From: Carposina sasakii
Taxonomy: Eukaryota > Arthropoda > Insecta > Lepidoptera > Carposinidae
DNA: 64,000 nt
Assembly (NCBI GenBank): GCA_014607495.2
Contig: CP053170.1
Span: 8,308,001 to 8,372,000 of the forward strand
Direction: 5' to 3'
Part shown: piece by piece, positions 44,935 to 57,620 of the stretch
Position numbering within the stretch: position 1 is the first letter of the stretch
Layout of the letters: every line of letters begins with the position of its first letter
Notes under the pieces: model-generated
Seen by the model: the letters and a program-made list of their open reading frames with translations, nothing else
What the model was told of the DNA's origin: nothing
Databases searched by the model: none
Translations under genes and position numbers: made by a program

Positions 44935-45390
44935 GGTCATCATCATCTTCCTGCCCTGTTCCCATTTATTTGGGGTCGGCACAATATGTACTTTTCTTCC
45001 ATTCATCCCTATTATCCGTCATCTCATGGCTCACTCCCAGTACACGCATATCCTCCCTCACACAGTCCATCCAACATTTCTTTGGTCTACCTCTTCTTTA
45101 TATCCATCCACACCCATGCACAAAGCTCTCTGTAAAATAAGCCTTTCATCCCGTCGCTTTACATCATAGACTCATAATATAGCTTTACATACCCGTACCA
45201 AGACAGACGGTTACTTCGTAACTTGTCTGTGATCGGCGCAACTTTCAAACTTCCTCTTATATACACATTTCTTATTTTATCCATTCTTGTAACTCCACAC
45301 ATCCATCTCAACATTCTCATCTTGCTTACATGGAATTGATTTTTATCCTTCTTCTTTACGGCCCAGCATTCAGATACAAGACGACATTAG
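44935..45390 (-). mobile_element. Non-LTR retrotransposon 3' end (GTCGGCACAATATGTA-type)
   Basis: A minus-oriented 3' end with a (GATGATGAT) tail at 44935-44950 and a CCAAATAAATGGGAACAGGG block. The same 3' end recurs on the plus strand at about 48650-48765 and, more diverged, at 35478-35560. Only scattered coding remnants survive. Confidence 0.6.
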
Positions 45391-45535
45391 GTATTAGGTA
45401 TCGCATAAAATATCATCTTATTATGAGAAATCAACCGTAAGGTATAGACTTTAAGTTTCAATTTTATTATTTAGCAAAAATACTACAATATCATTAGAAT
45501 ATGAAGATAATTTTCACCGTCTCTATCAAGTTTAT

Positions 45536-45610
45536 AATAGCCCAGCGGTTACATCGGCGGAGTCGAAAATCAGATATTCCTGGTTCGTATCCGGGTACAG
45601 ACAAGACTTT
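45536..45610 (+). repeat. tRNA-like fragment
   Basis: TAGCCCAGCGGTTACATCGG resembles a D-arm with A-box and CTGGTTCGTATCCGGGT resembles a T-arm with B-box, spaced as in a tRNA-derived SINE head. Stem pairing is imperfect. Confidence 0.4.
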
Positions 45611-46940
45611 TTTTAACCTTTATTTAAACAAAATATGTGACACAAACTAAAAACAATTTAACTAAATATTAAAAATTTAACCTAATATAAAAAATGCATT
45701 TCGCTATTATCACGATATTTTCTATTTCCACAACTATTCTTTCTACGTAGGTATTTATTAGATAATGGATCATTCACCGAAAACCGATACTAAATATTCA
45801 TCGAATAAAGATTCTACGTATTTATCTAATACGTAATGGATCACAGTAATGGAAAGGCCATATTGCATAAATATTAGTATGTATTAGGTCGAACAGGTAC
45901 GATTTTTACCTAATCCGACCCATCTTTACTTACTACGTAGCATCTTCGGCAGCAGTTCCTTCTACAATATTTTGTTTATAGAATTCAAACAAATTGTGCC
46001 GAACAAAAAATCCTGGAGTCGCCCGTCAAAGTTTATACCGAACTAATACCACCTGTAATGTTTGAAGAAAAGTGAGTGAGAACCTACCTGCTATAATTTT
46101 GTTGTTTTTGCTCACTTGTTTTCACTTTTGGCTACTAAAACTTTTTTGATATTTTTAAACTCATTTCATATTTTAGCTCTCCGATTGACAGTTTGATGGT
46201 AACATATGAGGTGGAGCATAGAACAGAAGGTATTTTACTGTATAAGGTAAATAGTACATATATATTTCTTGGGGAGTGTAGAGGATTAGTAAGAAAAATC
46301 ATTTAATTTAATTGTATAGTATTTAAACGCACATCAAATAAAATTATTTTTTATAGTCACAAATAATTGGAATTCGTATCAAAATTACTGACTGCACAGC
46401 AAAATCCTCAAATGAGAATATTGCTAATCAAACTGCAATTTATATTTGTGGCATACGCATACCGCTATTTATCTTTAAATAAAGTTTTTTTTATTTATGC
46501 ACAGCTAATATTGCGAATGCACATTATACATACCTGTTAACTCTTTATTTTTAAAAAACACCTACTATTTATATTTAACATACAGCAATTTACCTAAATG
46601 AAACGGCATTTTTTTACATAATCATCTTAATATTAAAATTTGTTAAGTTACTACTTGTAACATTTTAACATATTGACTCACCTAAAAGCCTTTTTAAAAG
46701 CGATCTACATGAGTAAATTGGTCCCATTTCACATATGTATCGGATACTATTTTTGTGATATATAAAATAAATCTTTGATATCTACCATTAATTCGTTTTA
46801 TTCAAAACTTCCTAATACTTGTTGCATTGGATGAATTTCATACATAAATATAACTATGATGCAGGTAATGTGTTCTATTGTATGAATGATTTTTTAACAT
46901 ACCTATATTACTTATTAATAAATTAATTAATTTAATTTAA
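45611..46940. other. No gene or repeat recognised
   Basis: A very AT-rich stretch with no open frame of note and no family shared with other parts of this window. Confidence 0.4.
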
Positions 46941-47172
46941 TTGTATTTTGCAAACAAAAATAAAATAAACATAACATTGAAATCAATTATAATAACGACT
47001 CTATGGGTTTTTATGTTCTCTGCGTTTGACCTAGCGTTGACCCGCCTGCTCGAAAGCGCGCGAATTTCGAATTTTAACACTACGCAGATCTTAACGCGTA
47101 TCCTTGCATTGCGGGTGGCGGGGTATGTGGGCGGAGCAACCGTGGGACTTTTATTTGACTGCTGGCTCTTAA

Positions 47173-47273
47173 CGGTGTTATTACAAAAGCGTGGCCAAAG
47201 TTAGACACTGTTGTCAAATTTAGACAATTTTTAGCTTAAAAAGTGTTTAATTTCTTTTGTAATAGCACAGTCG
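47173..47273. mobile_element. M4 short inverted-repeat element
   Basis: About 100 bp with inverted ends CGGTGTTATTACAAAAG and CTTTTGTAATAGCACAG. A longer copy lies at 59936-60073 and an end fragment at 50967-51030. Confidence 0.65.
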
Positions 47274-47372
47274 ACGTTTAGTTATGTATTCACCTTGCTG
47301 AAATATTAAATCAATCTCGTATATTTGCGGAAATTATTTACTTTTAATGCGAAAAGGCGACATATTTACATA

Positions 47373-47554
47373 AGGTCTTTTCAATATATCAATTAAATCA
47401 AAATTAGTGATTATCTTTTGATACGAAACTAGGTAGGTAAAAAGAAACAACTTTCACTATGGGACCTGCCGCGAAATAGTGAAAAAAAATCAGCTGTTCC
47501 ATACAATCTCGAATCACAAATAATTAATAATAATCACTAATTTTGAAAAGACCT
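47373..47554. mobile_element. M3 MITE, full-length copy
   Basis: 182 bp with inverted ends AGGTCTTTTCAA and TTGAAAAGACCT, TA on both sides. The interior has CAACTTTCACTATGGGACC and AAAAATCAGCTGTTCCATAC. Partial copies lie at 44455-44580 and 60144-60300. Confidence 0.8.
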
Positions 47555-48069
47555 TATATTGCGATTATCGTTAAAAGCAAAGTTAATGATTTGTCGACCT
47601 CTTATCCGAGCAAGGGTTCTGTTGGGAAAAATCATTAATATGCTAATGTTGTTTCAATTTCAATTAATTTGTTAGCTTCGTCGTTTTCAGGGTCCGGAAA
47701 GAATGACCACTAGCAATCTTCCTTTTTATTTGAAAATAATGCAAATATTGTTCTAAGCTTTGTTTTCGATAGATATTCTATATTGCTGTCAAATGTCATT
47801 TTTAAACTGTGTCTAACTTTAGATTTATGTTTAGACTTATGTTCCGTCAATGCTTGGCTAATATATTTACGCAGTAGGTATCTGTACAGATAATACGTGA
47901 AGCTAACACTTTAAATTTTTAATAACAGCCCTTTTAAAGGAAATACGCGAATAAAAAACAGCAATGTCATGAAAGGTGGAAAAGACAAAGGTTTATAAAA
48001 TTAAGCTATATTTTTATACAAAATACAGTACTAAAATATCGTCTGAATTTCAACAAGCCAACTGATTTT

Positions 48070-48525
48070 AGCCATTTTTAACCGATTTCAAAAAAGAAAG
48101 GTTATCAACTCGTCTGTATGTTTTTTTTTTTATTTTATTTTATGTGTGTTACCTCAGAACTCCGTCATTTATGAACCGATTTCAATTTTTTTTCATAGTT
48201 GGTCATGGTATGCTTCCAAGTTGGTCCCATATTCACCACATCAGGATCTGATGATGGGATCTTGTAGAAATCGAGGGCAATCCTCAAATATTGTAGGCAC
48301 ATGTAGTCTGTTTTTATACTTTTACTGAGCGTTTTGATTACCTACATATAAAACATAACATCTGATGATGGAATCTCTAAGGAATCTAGAGATATCCTCA
48401 AATATAATAGGCATGAGTAGTCGGTTTTAGATTTTTATAGAGAATTTTGGTCAGCTACACATAATAATAAAGGAAACGAGGGTCTGATGATGGAGCCGCC
48501 GAAAAACAGATAGTGGAACTTTTTA
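48070..48525. repeat. Lepidopteran 'ACCGATTTCAAAAAAG / TCTGATGATGG' repeat
   Basis: Starts TAACCGATTTCAAAAAAGAA, contains TCTGATGATGGGATC, TCTGATGATGGAATC and TCTGATGATGGAGCC in series. A short related piece lies at 26038-26060. Confidence 0.6.
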
Positions 48526-48649
48526 GTAACAATATCCCTCTATGGCAGGGGGAGGCCTACGTTCAGTAGTGGACTGCAATATGCTTATGAAGATAATTGT
48601 GTTAAGTCGTGAAATTTTATGTTGCGTTAAGCTGTGTCCGAAGTAAGAT

Positions 48650-48770
48650 GGTTATAGAGGTACACATGAGAGTAACGAGATGACGGATAATAGGGATGAA
48701 TGAAAGAAGAGTACCTAGATATTGCTCCGACCCCAAATGATTGGGAACAGGGCAGGAAGAAGGAGTATAT
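48650..48770 (+). mobile_element. Non-LTR retrotransposon 3' end (same family as 44935-45390)
   Basis: Contains the GACGGATAATAGGGATGAATG block, then CCCCAAATGATTGGGAACAGG and GGAAGAAGG, matching the reverse complement of 44935-45070. Confidence 0.6.
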
Positions 48771-49021
48771 AGGTAATTATATGTTGCTTATATTGTCAGA
48801 CGTAAAATTTCGAAACCTAGTCATTTCTCTCTGTGCCCTTTCGTCATGTGGCCGATTTAATAATTTGCTGGCATCTAAATCTGACAATATTATGCCTTCT
48901 AAACTTCGTACACGGCTTAACGCAATATATATTTGCCCTTTAGCAAAATTTTACTTTAGTAAGCTCAATTTTGGCTTATAGGGGAGGAAGTCGGTTTTTC
49001 GTTTTAAAAAAAATATTATAA

Positions 49022-50290
49022 CGTCTGATAGGTTACTTACTTCCTTAATAACATTGCTGTCAAATACGAGTACTCTTACAACATGTCACAAGTCCACGAG
49101 TCCACGATTCGTTTCTCAGACCGGGTAAGGTATTGTTATCAGAATAATCAAAATTATCTCATAAAATAAAATTATATATATCACTTGTTAAAACCCAACA
49201 AAACAACACACAACGTTTACTCAGCATAGAAATAAAAAATATGAATTGATTTTTTACAGAACAATATTATGTTTGATCAGAAATATGATTGTTGCTTTCT
49301 ATTAAAATCCAACACGCTTTTCAGATAATATATATATATTAAAAAAAAAATACTTTGAAAACCTACAAACAAGCTCAAATTAATTACTGTGACCTACATA
49401 AAACCTGCAGTCAAATATCACTTCAATTCAAGTACCAGGCAAGTAGAAATTATAAGGAATTCAATGTTCAAAGCAGCTTAAAGTGCCCGCTCACGTATGG
49501 CTGTAATTACTTCCTGCAGGTAACATGCGGCGCGAGTACCATTTCCTTTCTACCAGGCAGTTATGAACTCCAAGAGTGCGATTATTTAGCACCCATTTGG
49601 GTGGGCGTAGCCTAAAATTATACCGCGGGTCAACCGACTTTAAACAAAGTATTCTAGTACATATCGTAATCCTAAAGCCCAATCATATTCGATACAGACG
49701 CGTAGTTTATCCTATTTCAATACCCGGTCGTACATATCTTCTACACTGTACATCTGCAAAGAAACAATGTAGGTGCATAATAAAAATATGTACCTATAAA
49801 TCACTGTGTTCCTAGGAGGTACTGGTTCGCGCACATAGAGGACATGTACTACTATCGGAGTCTCCATGGAAGCACAGACAAAATTAGACTGCGCTGCATA
49901 AATCTCCTTAGCAGGCAAAGGTCATAAACACTTGACACTATAAATTTCGCACGATCAAGGAATTTAAAAAATTTTTATTATGGCGTACGTACGTTAAAGG
50001 TATATACTATGTCTTTCTCTTTCTATGTATCGGTACTGTAAAATGATAATTTTGTTTGTATCTACTACATACCGTCAAGACTGTTATTCAGGAAATTACG
50101 TTATTTTTCAAAAGTATTCCTTGCACTTCCACGTCTGCTTCTTTCACAGTTAAACATTTTATACCATAGTTAAGAAATACTATGTACCTTAAAAAAAAAA
50201 TTGTTGAACTATGATATAGAATGTTTCTTTTTTTATGTAAAAAACCGGCCAAGAGCGAGTTGGATTCGCGCACAAAGGGTTCCGTACCAA
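49022..50290. other. No gene recognised; locally GC-richer segment at 49480-49640
   Basis: The 49480-49640 segment is less AT-rich and not obviously repeated here, but has no supportable exon. A fragment of M2 interior (CACTATAAATTTCGCACGAT) lies at about 49937. Confidence 0.35.
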
Positions 50291-50294
50291 TATA

Positions 50295-50525
50295 CAGGAT
50301 GTAACAGAAAGGGTATGTTAAGCGAAAAGCTATGTAAACAGCCCACTATAGAGAACCTATTTCCAAAATTTGAGACTCGAAATCACATGTTTATTTTTCA
50401 AGATTGTATGAAAATTCCTGAGTTGTTTCGGAATTCTCCATACTATCTGATAGATATAGAGAACCTTATAGTGGGCTGTTTACATAGCTTTTCGCTTAAG
50501 GGGCATGCCCTTTTGTTACACCCTG
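50295..50525. mobile_element. M1 foldback MITE, copy 4
   Basis: 231 bp, CAGGATGTAACAGAAAGGG to CTTTTGTTACACCCTG, TA on both sides. A short deletion lies right of centre. Confidence 0.85.
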
Positions 50526-51994
50526 TATAAAAACGGCTAAAAATCACGTTTGTTGTATGATAAAATTTAAATTATCTGTTTTGGTATCCGTTATTAGTAC
50601 GAAAATAAAATACATAGGTACATCATGTTCATGAGATCCTTATGACAGATAGGGACAGCGAAGTATAAGTAATAAGGTCCGTTTTAATTCTTTGTGTACG
50701 AAACCCTAAAAGTGCATTTTCCTGTTTCTACATAAATAACAAGAAACATGAGGCTGCATTCTTGTACTTGTACACACATATTTCTTTATCGCGCTAAGAG
50801 AATGTGGGTATTATGAAACATAATTTGTTTCTGCAAACTCCTGTAATATTACGCCCTATAATTTATGATATGCTGGTAGTTTACCATCGTTAATTACGTA
50901 CACGTCAGCCGGTATTATATTATCTATGTCCCACCAGTTTCTCGTGGACCAATAATGTTCTATTTTAGGATACAAACCGTCTTATTACAAAAGAATTTAA
51001 ACATTTTTTAAGCTAAACATGCCCTAAATAGCTACGGATACAGAACAGACTTTTGAAATTGGCATTACAAACACTATAATTATTACTTGGTTTATTTTAC
51101 TTTACAATGAAGAACCATTGCTATAAATATGTAATACGTTAACTCTTCCCAAAGAAAAAAGTAATATTGCAAAAACACATGTTCCTTTCTCATAACTGTA
51201 ATATTACGTCAAATGTTTTATGACGTCATACCAGGACAACATGTACCGCCAGATGGTATGTAGCTTTGCCTTTTGTTAGGTACATGAAAACATAATTGTG
51301 AAGGGTTTTTACTATACCTAGATACATTTTTCGATTCTGTAAGATGATGTAAGAGTGATGCTAAGATTTGGCGTAATGAAATGACATAGATACTGAGTAA
51401 TATTTTTGAGCTTGAGGGGCTTTAGCGATGGGGCTATCGATAAAGTTTACGTATGAAATGCTAGATTCGCTAATATTTCTCATATTACAATGATTTCAGA
51501 ATTTGCGATGATATTGATGATGAATAGGAACGTCGAGAAATCTTCAAAAACAAATGTAGAATTTGTCTATAATATTAAATACGGCATAATTAAATAACAA
51601 TAATATAAGGTTTAAGCTTATTCTATAGTAAATTCAAGAAAGAAATAATTCTTTTTTCTTCCTAATTCATCAAAACTATTTTTGTTCCGCCTCTTTCGTA
51701 TTCCATGCAACAAACAGTACAAAATGTTTCACCTCCCACACAGCATGGAGATAGATGCATGCAGTACGAGTATGCAAAACAATCAGCATCAGAGGAGACG
51801 CTGCATTTTTGAATACTAAAGAATGTTTTACACTCAAGCAAGTTATTAACTAGGTTTTTCACACAATTTGTTATGTGTCATCAATTTTAAATTGGTATTG
51901 AAGAATTATAAACATAAGTTTATAATTTTAATGTATTAACAAATAAATAAAAAATAAAAAAAATGCACGAACTTGCTATACAGGAAATGCGACT
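50526..51994. other. No gene recognised
   Basis: AT-rich sequence with only an M4 end fragment at 50967-51030. Confidence 0.4.
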
Positions 51995-52125
51995 ATATTA
52001 GGGCAAATATAAAAAAGCGCATCAAAATCCATAGCGTACTTTTGAAGATCTAATTCTAAGCATAGTTACATAGGGGCAAATAGATAGCGGAAGCGACTTT
52101 GTTTCGTAATATGTAGTGACAGTGA
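51995..52125. repeat. Dispersed repeat (CGCATCAAAA), diverged partial copy
   Basis: GCGCATCAAAATCCATAGCG, then TAAGCATAGTTACATAGGGG and GCGACTTTGTTTCGTAATAT. Confidence 0.55.
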
Positions 52126-52357
52126 TACTCGTATCTCGCTTAAAAGCTATAGAAATATTCCGGCTCCATCCTGCCTGTATCAACAGCTACTATTTATCTT
52201 TTGACCTTTGGATCAGAAGGCAGTTTCACCAACTTTTCCAGATTGTAACTCTACCACTGTAAACGTAGCCTGGTAATGAATTATGCAGTATTGTGATTCT
52301 CCGCATAATGTCCTGTAGGGGGCGACACTGGCATTTCCAAGTCATTTCTGTTGCAAT

Positions 52358-52445
52358 GGACGGCCGATTGGTGTAGTTGGTAGTGGCCCTGCCTGCGACA
52401 CCATAGGTCCTGGGGCGACACTGGCATTTCGAGTAAGTCATACCG
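52358..52445 (+). repeat. tRNA-derived SINE fragment
   Basis: GGCCGATTGGTGTAGTTGG, then GTGGCCCTGCCTGCGACACC and ATAGGTCC is the head of a widespread lepidopteran tRNA-derived SINE: an A-box is recognisable while the B-box GGTTCGA is lost. A second GGGCGACACTGGCATTTC block at 52319 and 52413 shows a local duplication. Confidence 0.55.
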
Positions 52446-52755
52446 TTGCTTAGTACCCACGACACAAGACCTTAGGGATCTTAGTGTGGGACTAGGTCGA
52501 TGTGTTGTGATGTGTGTAAAAAAATATAAAAAAAACTGCGTCATGTTGTTTATGGTGAATGTAAATTGTGAAATCTAGACATAATATTTACGTCTTACCT
52601 TATTTATGTTCGGACCCCTTATTATCTAACTAGCAAAAGCCAAGCGGTAGCGAATATTGTACAAAAATCGCTGATAGCTTGTCAAATTCGTATTAGTTAA
52701 TGATGTTATACTGCTATAAATCTTCCCTAAGAGTAAATAAATAAATTCATATACG

Positions 52756-53010
52756 TACATATAATCACCCGTTTATCCCTTATGGGGTAGGCAGAGCACC
52801 AAGGGCCGATAGAACCACATGGTGCCACTTCTGACCAATTTTGAGGTGTATAGTTGAGATGTACAAGTTCGGTTAGCAGTGACAGGTGGTCAGCCCATCG
52901 CCTACAAAACACCAAGACCCTTTTGTCCCTCTATTGACTTGTACAGTATGCCCGGGAAGAGAAGCAGCTGTAGTATTATACTTTTTTTTTCACTCCCAGA
53001 GGAGCATAGA
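52756..53010 (-). repeat. Repeat A (SINE-like), copy 3
   Basis: Matches copies 1 and 2 end to end, including TACAGTATGCCCGGGAAGAG and the T-run with CACTCCCAGAGGAGCATAG. Confidence 0.75.
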
Positions 53011-53936
53011 AGGACTAAATAAATAAATTACGTAAATTTCATTTCAAAGGAACTTTGACATTTCAAGGCGAATATTGTACGATTTTCGCTATAGCTTTGC
53101 TTCAGTTTTGCTATTACAAATTAGGTAATCAGGGAGGCGTTTCCTAGATAACGTGGCTACGGTATCTTCTTTATGATCCTGCAGTTCTATCTACCTCATT
53201 TCGGGAACTTATCCGTGTGTATATGTATTTTGAAAGCCAATTTTATAGTTACGGAAATGATTTTATTAAAATCAAGCATAGGTTTAATTAAATATAATTA
53301 TGCTCTATGTTTTTATTCATTACTTTAAAAACAGTACACTGCATATTACGCAGGGAAACCCAATATCACTTGCTGATAAATCCCAAGCAGTTATTCAAAT
53401 GAAATCAAAACACTCGATCGGTGGGTACACGGTGGGTACATAAGTAAAGTGTATTGTGATGTTATTCGCAAACAAAGAACACCCCCTTTCGTCCCCTTAT
53501 CTTACCCATTTACCCCCTTATATTACCCCTTTCCTTCGAGATATTGGCTGAAGTCTATTCTATATTGAAAGTACTTTGTATATTATATGATTCACTTTTA
53601 GGGTTCAGTAAAGTCTATTTTCGGGAACTATAAATATGTTGTCATGAGCAACACATGTTTTGAGGATTTTACGATACATAGAGTACATAGTATAGTAAAA
53701 ATTTAATTTTAACTATTGTTAAAAAAAATTTGCTGTACTTACATAAAACATTCACTGTCATTTATTTGCTACATAAAATGAATAGAATAGAATGAATGAA
53801 TAGAAGTGTAATAAAATGCTCATACTACGCCGCGTAGCGCGTAGTCAGTCTCGTAGTTCTAGTTCGTTTCGTAGCATGACTACGGCCGGCATGGGGCATA
53901 GGTTTTGCAGTTTTTTATTTGACCTCTCTTCCATAA

Positions 53937-54255
53937 ATATCATAAGATAAATTTATAAAAACACTTCTCCATTAATATAATCCGTTAGGATATGGTTGAT
54001 CGTTTCATCTTTAAACATTGAGCTTAGGGATTCAGCTTTGTTTGCCGAGATTTGGCTAGTGTATAGCTATCGGGATGAAAAAATAACGTTGCCAATATGT
54101 AATTTAGAAAAGAAATGGTAAAATTCGTCATCCGAGTAATTGACCCGGTAGCTCAGTGGTAAGAGCACTAGCACAGTATGCAGAGGTCGGGGGTTCGATT
54201 CCCACTCGGATGAAGAATTTTTTCCATTTCTTTATTAATATTTTATAATAAATAT
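53937..54255 (+). repeat. Repeat with tRNA-like module, unit 3 (best cloverleaf)
   Basis: The same leader and tail as unit 2. The module at 54143-54213 has an acceptor-like GACCCGG pairing with TCGGAT, a perfect D-arm stem GCTC/GAGC around AGTGGTAA, and a B-box GGGGTTCGATTCCCA. The anticodon stem (CTAGC/GCAGA) is poor, so a working tRNA is unlikely. Probably a SINE or transposon that captured a tRNA. Confidence 0.7.
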
Positions 54256-55189
54256 CATAGTAAATTATGCTAAAATAAATAGTCTATTTTGTAAAGTTAA
54301 TTTCGAGTTAACTCAATATATTTCACACAGTGAATATTATAAATAAGTTATATTCAATTCGAAAGTATTTGTTGCTTTAAAAACCCTTGTCGTGTAAAAT
54401 AATACTGTATTTTCAATGCGCAAAGCTGATATTTGTTTGTGGGTAATCAAGGTCACCTTAAACAACCATTTTTTCGCTCGACACCGGCTAAACATGGAGT
54501 AAGTATATGGTGAAGATGTGCTAACTACGTTTGTTTATAGAAAATCGTTTTGACGTTACGCAGATGACGTAATATGATAGCCTATGATTGGTTCATATTG
54601 CGCTACATGCGAACGTTGACGATTGTAAGCTTCCTCCTCTTCGTAATTCCTCTATGGTTTATACTAAATTCGCTACATTGATGATAGAGTTCGTTTCATT
54701 AAATAGTTCGTCCTTTCAAATTTAAAGTTTCAATGATGGCGCTAGTGACTATGTGTATAACTACATTATCTGTGCCACTGCATACAAAAAATGTTAGTTC
54801 CGAAATCAGCCATAGGAGTTATTCTATAAAACGGATTCTTGTATAATTATTTTGATTATCACACCTCCTTTCTATGTATGCTTCGTGAGTGACACTAATG
54901 ATGTAATTAAAAGGGTTTTTTGGGATTTTCGTGGGAAAAATTTAATTAAAACAACGTTTGATATGTGCTGTGTGTTGCAGATTAATGTCACTTTGTTCAT
55001 CGTATTAACACGATGCACGGCATGGTAGATTATTTACCTATTATGTAATTTTACGCGTAGAGGCGCGTTATCATTGTGTGGTATGCGACGTGTTTTTTTT
55101 TTTTACAAATTACGACATTTACAAACTGTCTATCTATAACGGTTTATCAGATACAGCCTGGTGACAAAACATACTGCGTAAGAACATTA

Positions 55190-55425
55190 GAGTCTCTCCT
55201 AGAACTAGCCTTAGCCCACAATAAAGTCTCACATATCCACAAAATATGACACTAGAAATCGCATGTTCATCTTTCCAGACAGTTTCGATAATTTATAAAC
55301 AACTTAGGAATGTTCATTCAATCTTTAAAAATAATCTTGTGAATTTGAATCTCGGGGTTAGGTTCTTAATAGTGGGCTAATTTTAAAGCATTTCGCTTGT
55401 CATACCTCTTTTGTTATACCCTATA
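55190..55425. mobile_element. M1 foldback MITE, copy 5, diverged
   Basis: Retains AGAAATCGCATGTTCAT, AATAGTGGGCTAATTT and TTTTGTTATACCCTA but the left end is lost or degenerate. Confidence 0.6.
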
Positions 55426-56158
55426 TTTTATTTGGCAATGAATTATATTGCCTTTTGGAACACTGCACAATACAACAATTACTCTACAAGTACGTACATA
55501 TAGTAGCACTCTCGAATATTGCAATATAAAAGACACGCTAACATTGAAGAGTACATTGTTTCAACGTGACTTTGTTGCGACGTTCAATGTAGTTATTAAT
55601 GGAAACGCAGTCGGTTCGGATTGATTATCAAAAGTTGGTACTACGCTGCGTTTTCACTATGCTACGTTGGTATCTGCTTTTGAAATGGATATCTTTTGAA
55701 ATACACCAGAGATGCGTGTGCTATGCTACGTTTCTACGGATGCGTGTGACCACCAGTCAAATTCGTTGACATTATGGACCAATTATTTGATTGATGAATA
55801 TGACATACATCCATAGTAAGCACACACATTTTTGGTGTAAGAGTCCAAGCGTTCTCTCTGAAGAGAAAGTATCAACTTCACACTGATCCTGTAGTTGACT
55901 ACCCCATTATTAGAATACATCTATATATACATCGATGAACATCGAGAGAATACTTGTCTACGACACGTTTAGAGATTCAAAAACAAATAATAGATTTCCA
56001 GATCGATGACGGGTAAAGAATATTGCCAAAATTGCCAATCACGAGTAGACGGGCGAGAGCGACCATATCTCATATGTAGATGTTGAATCCAAAGAATGTA
56101 CTTGCTTCTAACTTTCAAACTCGTCAACGATAGTTTTATCTTATATGGTAGGCTAAAG

Positions 56159-56785
56159 CAGACGTTCCGATTTGGCTGGAGCCGACCACCCGATCACGAC
56201 CAACACGGAAAGTGTATAGGGTGGTCGGTCCGACATAATTATTATTAATACTGGTTGGACGTGGTCGGTTCGCCAGTGCATCCGACAAGCCGACCGTCCA
56301 GCCAAATTGGTACGTCTGTAAGCTTCGTTCCGACCGAATCAAAGAAAGTCGCATTTGCAACGCCGCCTACGTAGGACGTCAACAGGAATGACATTAATGC
56401 ATTTACAGAACAGGAAATAATAGATAAATTATTGGAATTATATAATGATTTTCCCTGTTTGTGGGACTTAACCCACAAAGATTATTGTAATAAAAAAATC
56501 AAGCATATTTAATCATGCTGGAGGTTCTAATGAAATTAGGCTAGGCGGCTACATTAAAAACTGTAAAAAATAAACATGACGATGTAGGCAATGTACTCGT
56601 ATAGCTGCCACAACTATTGCGGCAATCGCTTGCTTTGACAGAGCAGGCGGCATGACGTCCGTACTCCGTTCAGAGTAAAGGCAACTGACGGTTGGATGGC
56701 CAACCGTCGGAACGTCTGTAGCAAAGTTGGAACGGTTGCTCCGTCGGTCGCGATATGGTCGGCTCCAGCCAAATTGGAACGTCTG
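56159..56785. mobile_element. Inverted-repeat element (CAGACGTTCC ends), about 627 bp
   Basis: Left end CAGACGTTCCGATTTGGCTG continuing GAGCCGACC, right end GGTCGGCTCC then CCAAATTGGAACGTCTG. A further inverted copy of the end (CCAGCCAAATTGGTACGTCT) lies internally at 56299-56318. The flanks GCTAAAG and TTAAAGC are similar but no exact duplication was seen. Confidence 0.7.
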
Positions 56786-57384
56786 TTAAAGCTATAAGGC
56801 TTGTAGTAGGTACAACAAACTTATACATCAACTGAACGTGTCGTCACTGTCGTCTTTATATTTCCAAAAGAAATTATATACCATGGTAGTTTCCTTTTTC
56901 TGCCACTTCACAGATAAGTTGGTAGGTCTGTAGCTAATGGACCGTGTACATAGTTACAAAGTCCGTGGTGTGGAAGGAAGCGCGTCAGGCGATGTGTTTA
57001 TCAACCTTTTTAGTTGTCTATATATGCGAAAGTTTGTGAGGACGGAACGATCGCACTATCAATATATTTACCCTATAGATCAATATGTATCTTTAGAATG
57101 GAGACTAGAATTTCAGACTTGGGACGATCTGCTAAGGTGTTTATTTCAAATGGTGGGTATTGGTTTTTTGATGAATATTTATCAGGCTCAAAACAATACA
57201 GTCTAATTGAAAATCTCCTTTTTAAATATTAAAAAGAATTCATCCAAAAGTTCAGCCATTGATCTTCAGTATTAAGAAGAACGGGTATCATACTAGACGT
57301 GACTGTGGTTGTTATCGTGGTGTGATCTCCTTTAATAGTCCTGCAATTCTGCTGCCCCATTTCGTGAAAACAACCGTGTGTATA

Positions 57385-57620
57385 CAGGATGTAACAAAAC
57401 GGGGTATGTTAATTGAAAAAAAAGGAACCTACCCACAAAATTTTAGACTCGAAATCCCATGTTTATTTTTCCAGATAGTATGGAGAATTCCTAAACAACT
57501 CAGGAATGTTCATACAATCTTGAAAAATAAACATGCGATTTCGAGTTCTCTATAGTGGGCTATTTACATATCTTTTCGCTCAATTTTGGTAATAGGTTCT
57601 CTATAGTGGGCGTTATGTGA
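57385..57620. mobile_element. M1 foldback MITE, copy 6, rearranged
   Basis: The left end CAGGATGTAACAAAACGGGG is intact after TA; the right arm is partly duplicated (two TATAGTGGGC blocks at 57550 and 57602) and its terminus is missing. Confidence 0.65.

Noticed and set aside
54143..54213. A functional tRNA gene
   Set aside because: The acceptor, D-arm and B-box look right, but the anticodon stem does not pair and the module is part of a dispersed repeat with two other degenerate copies.
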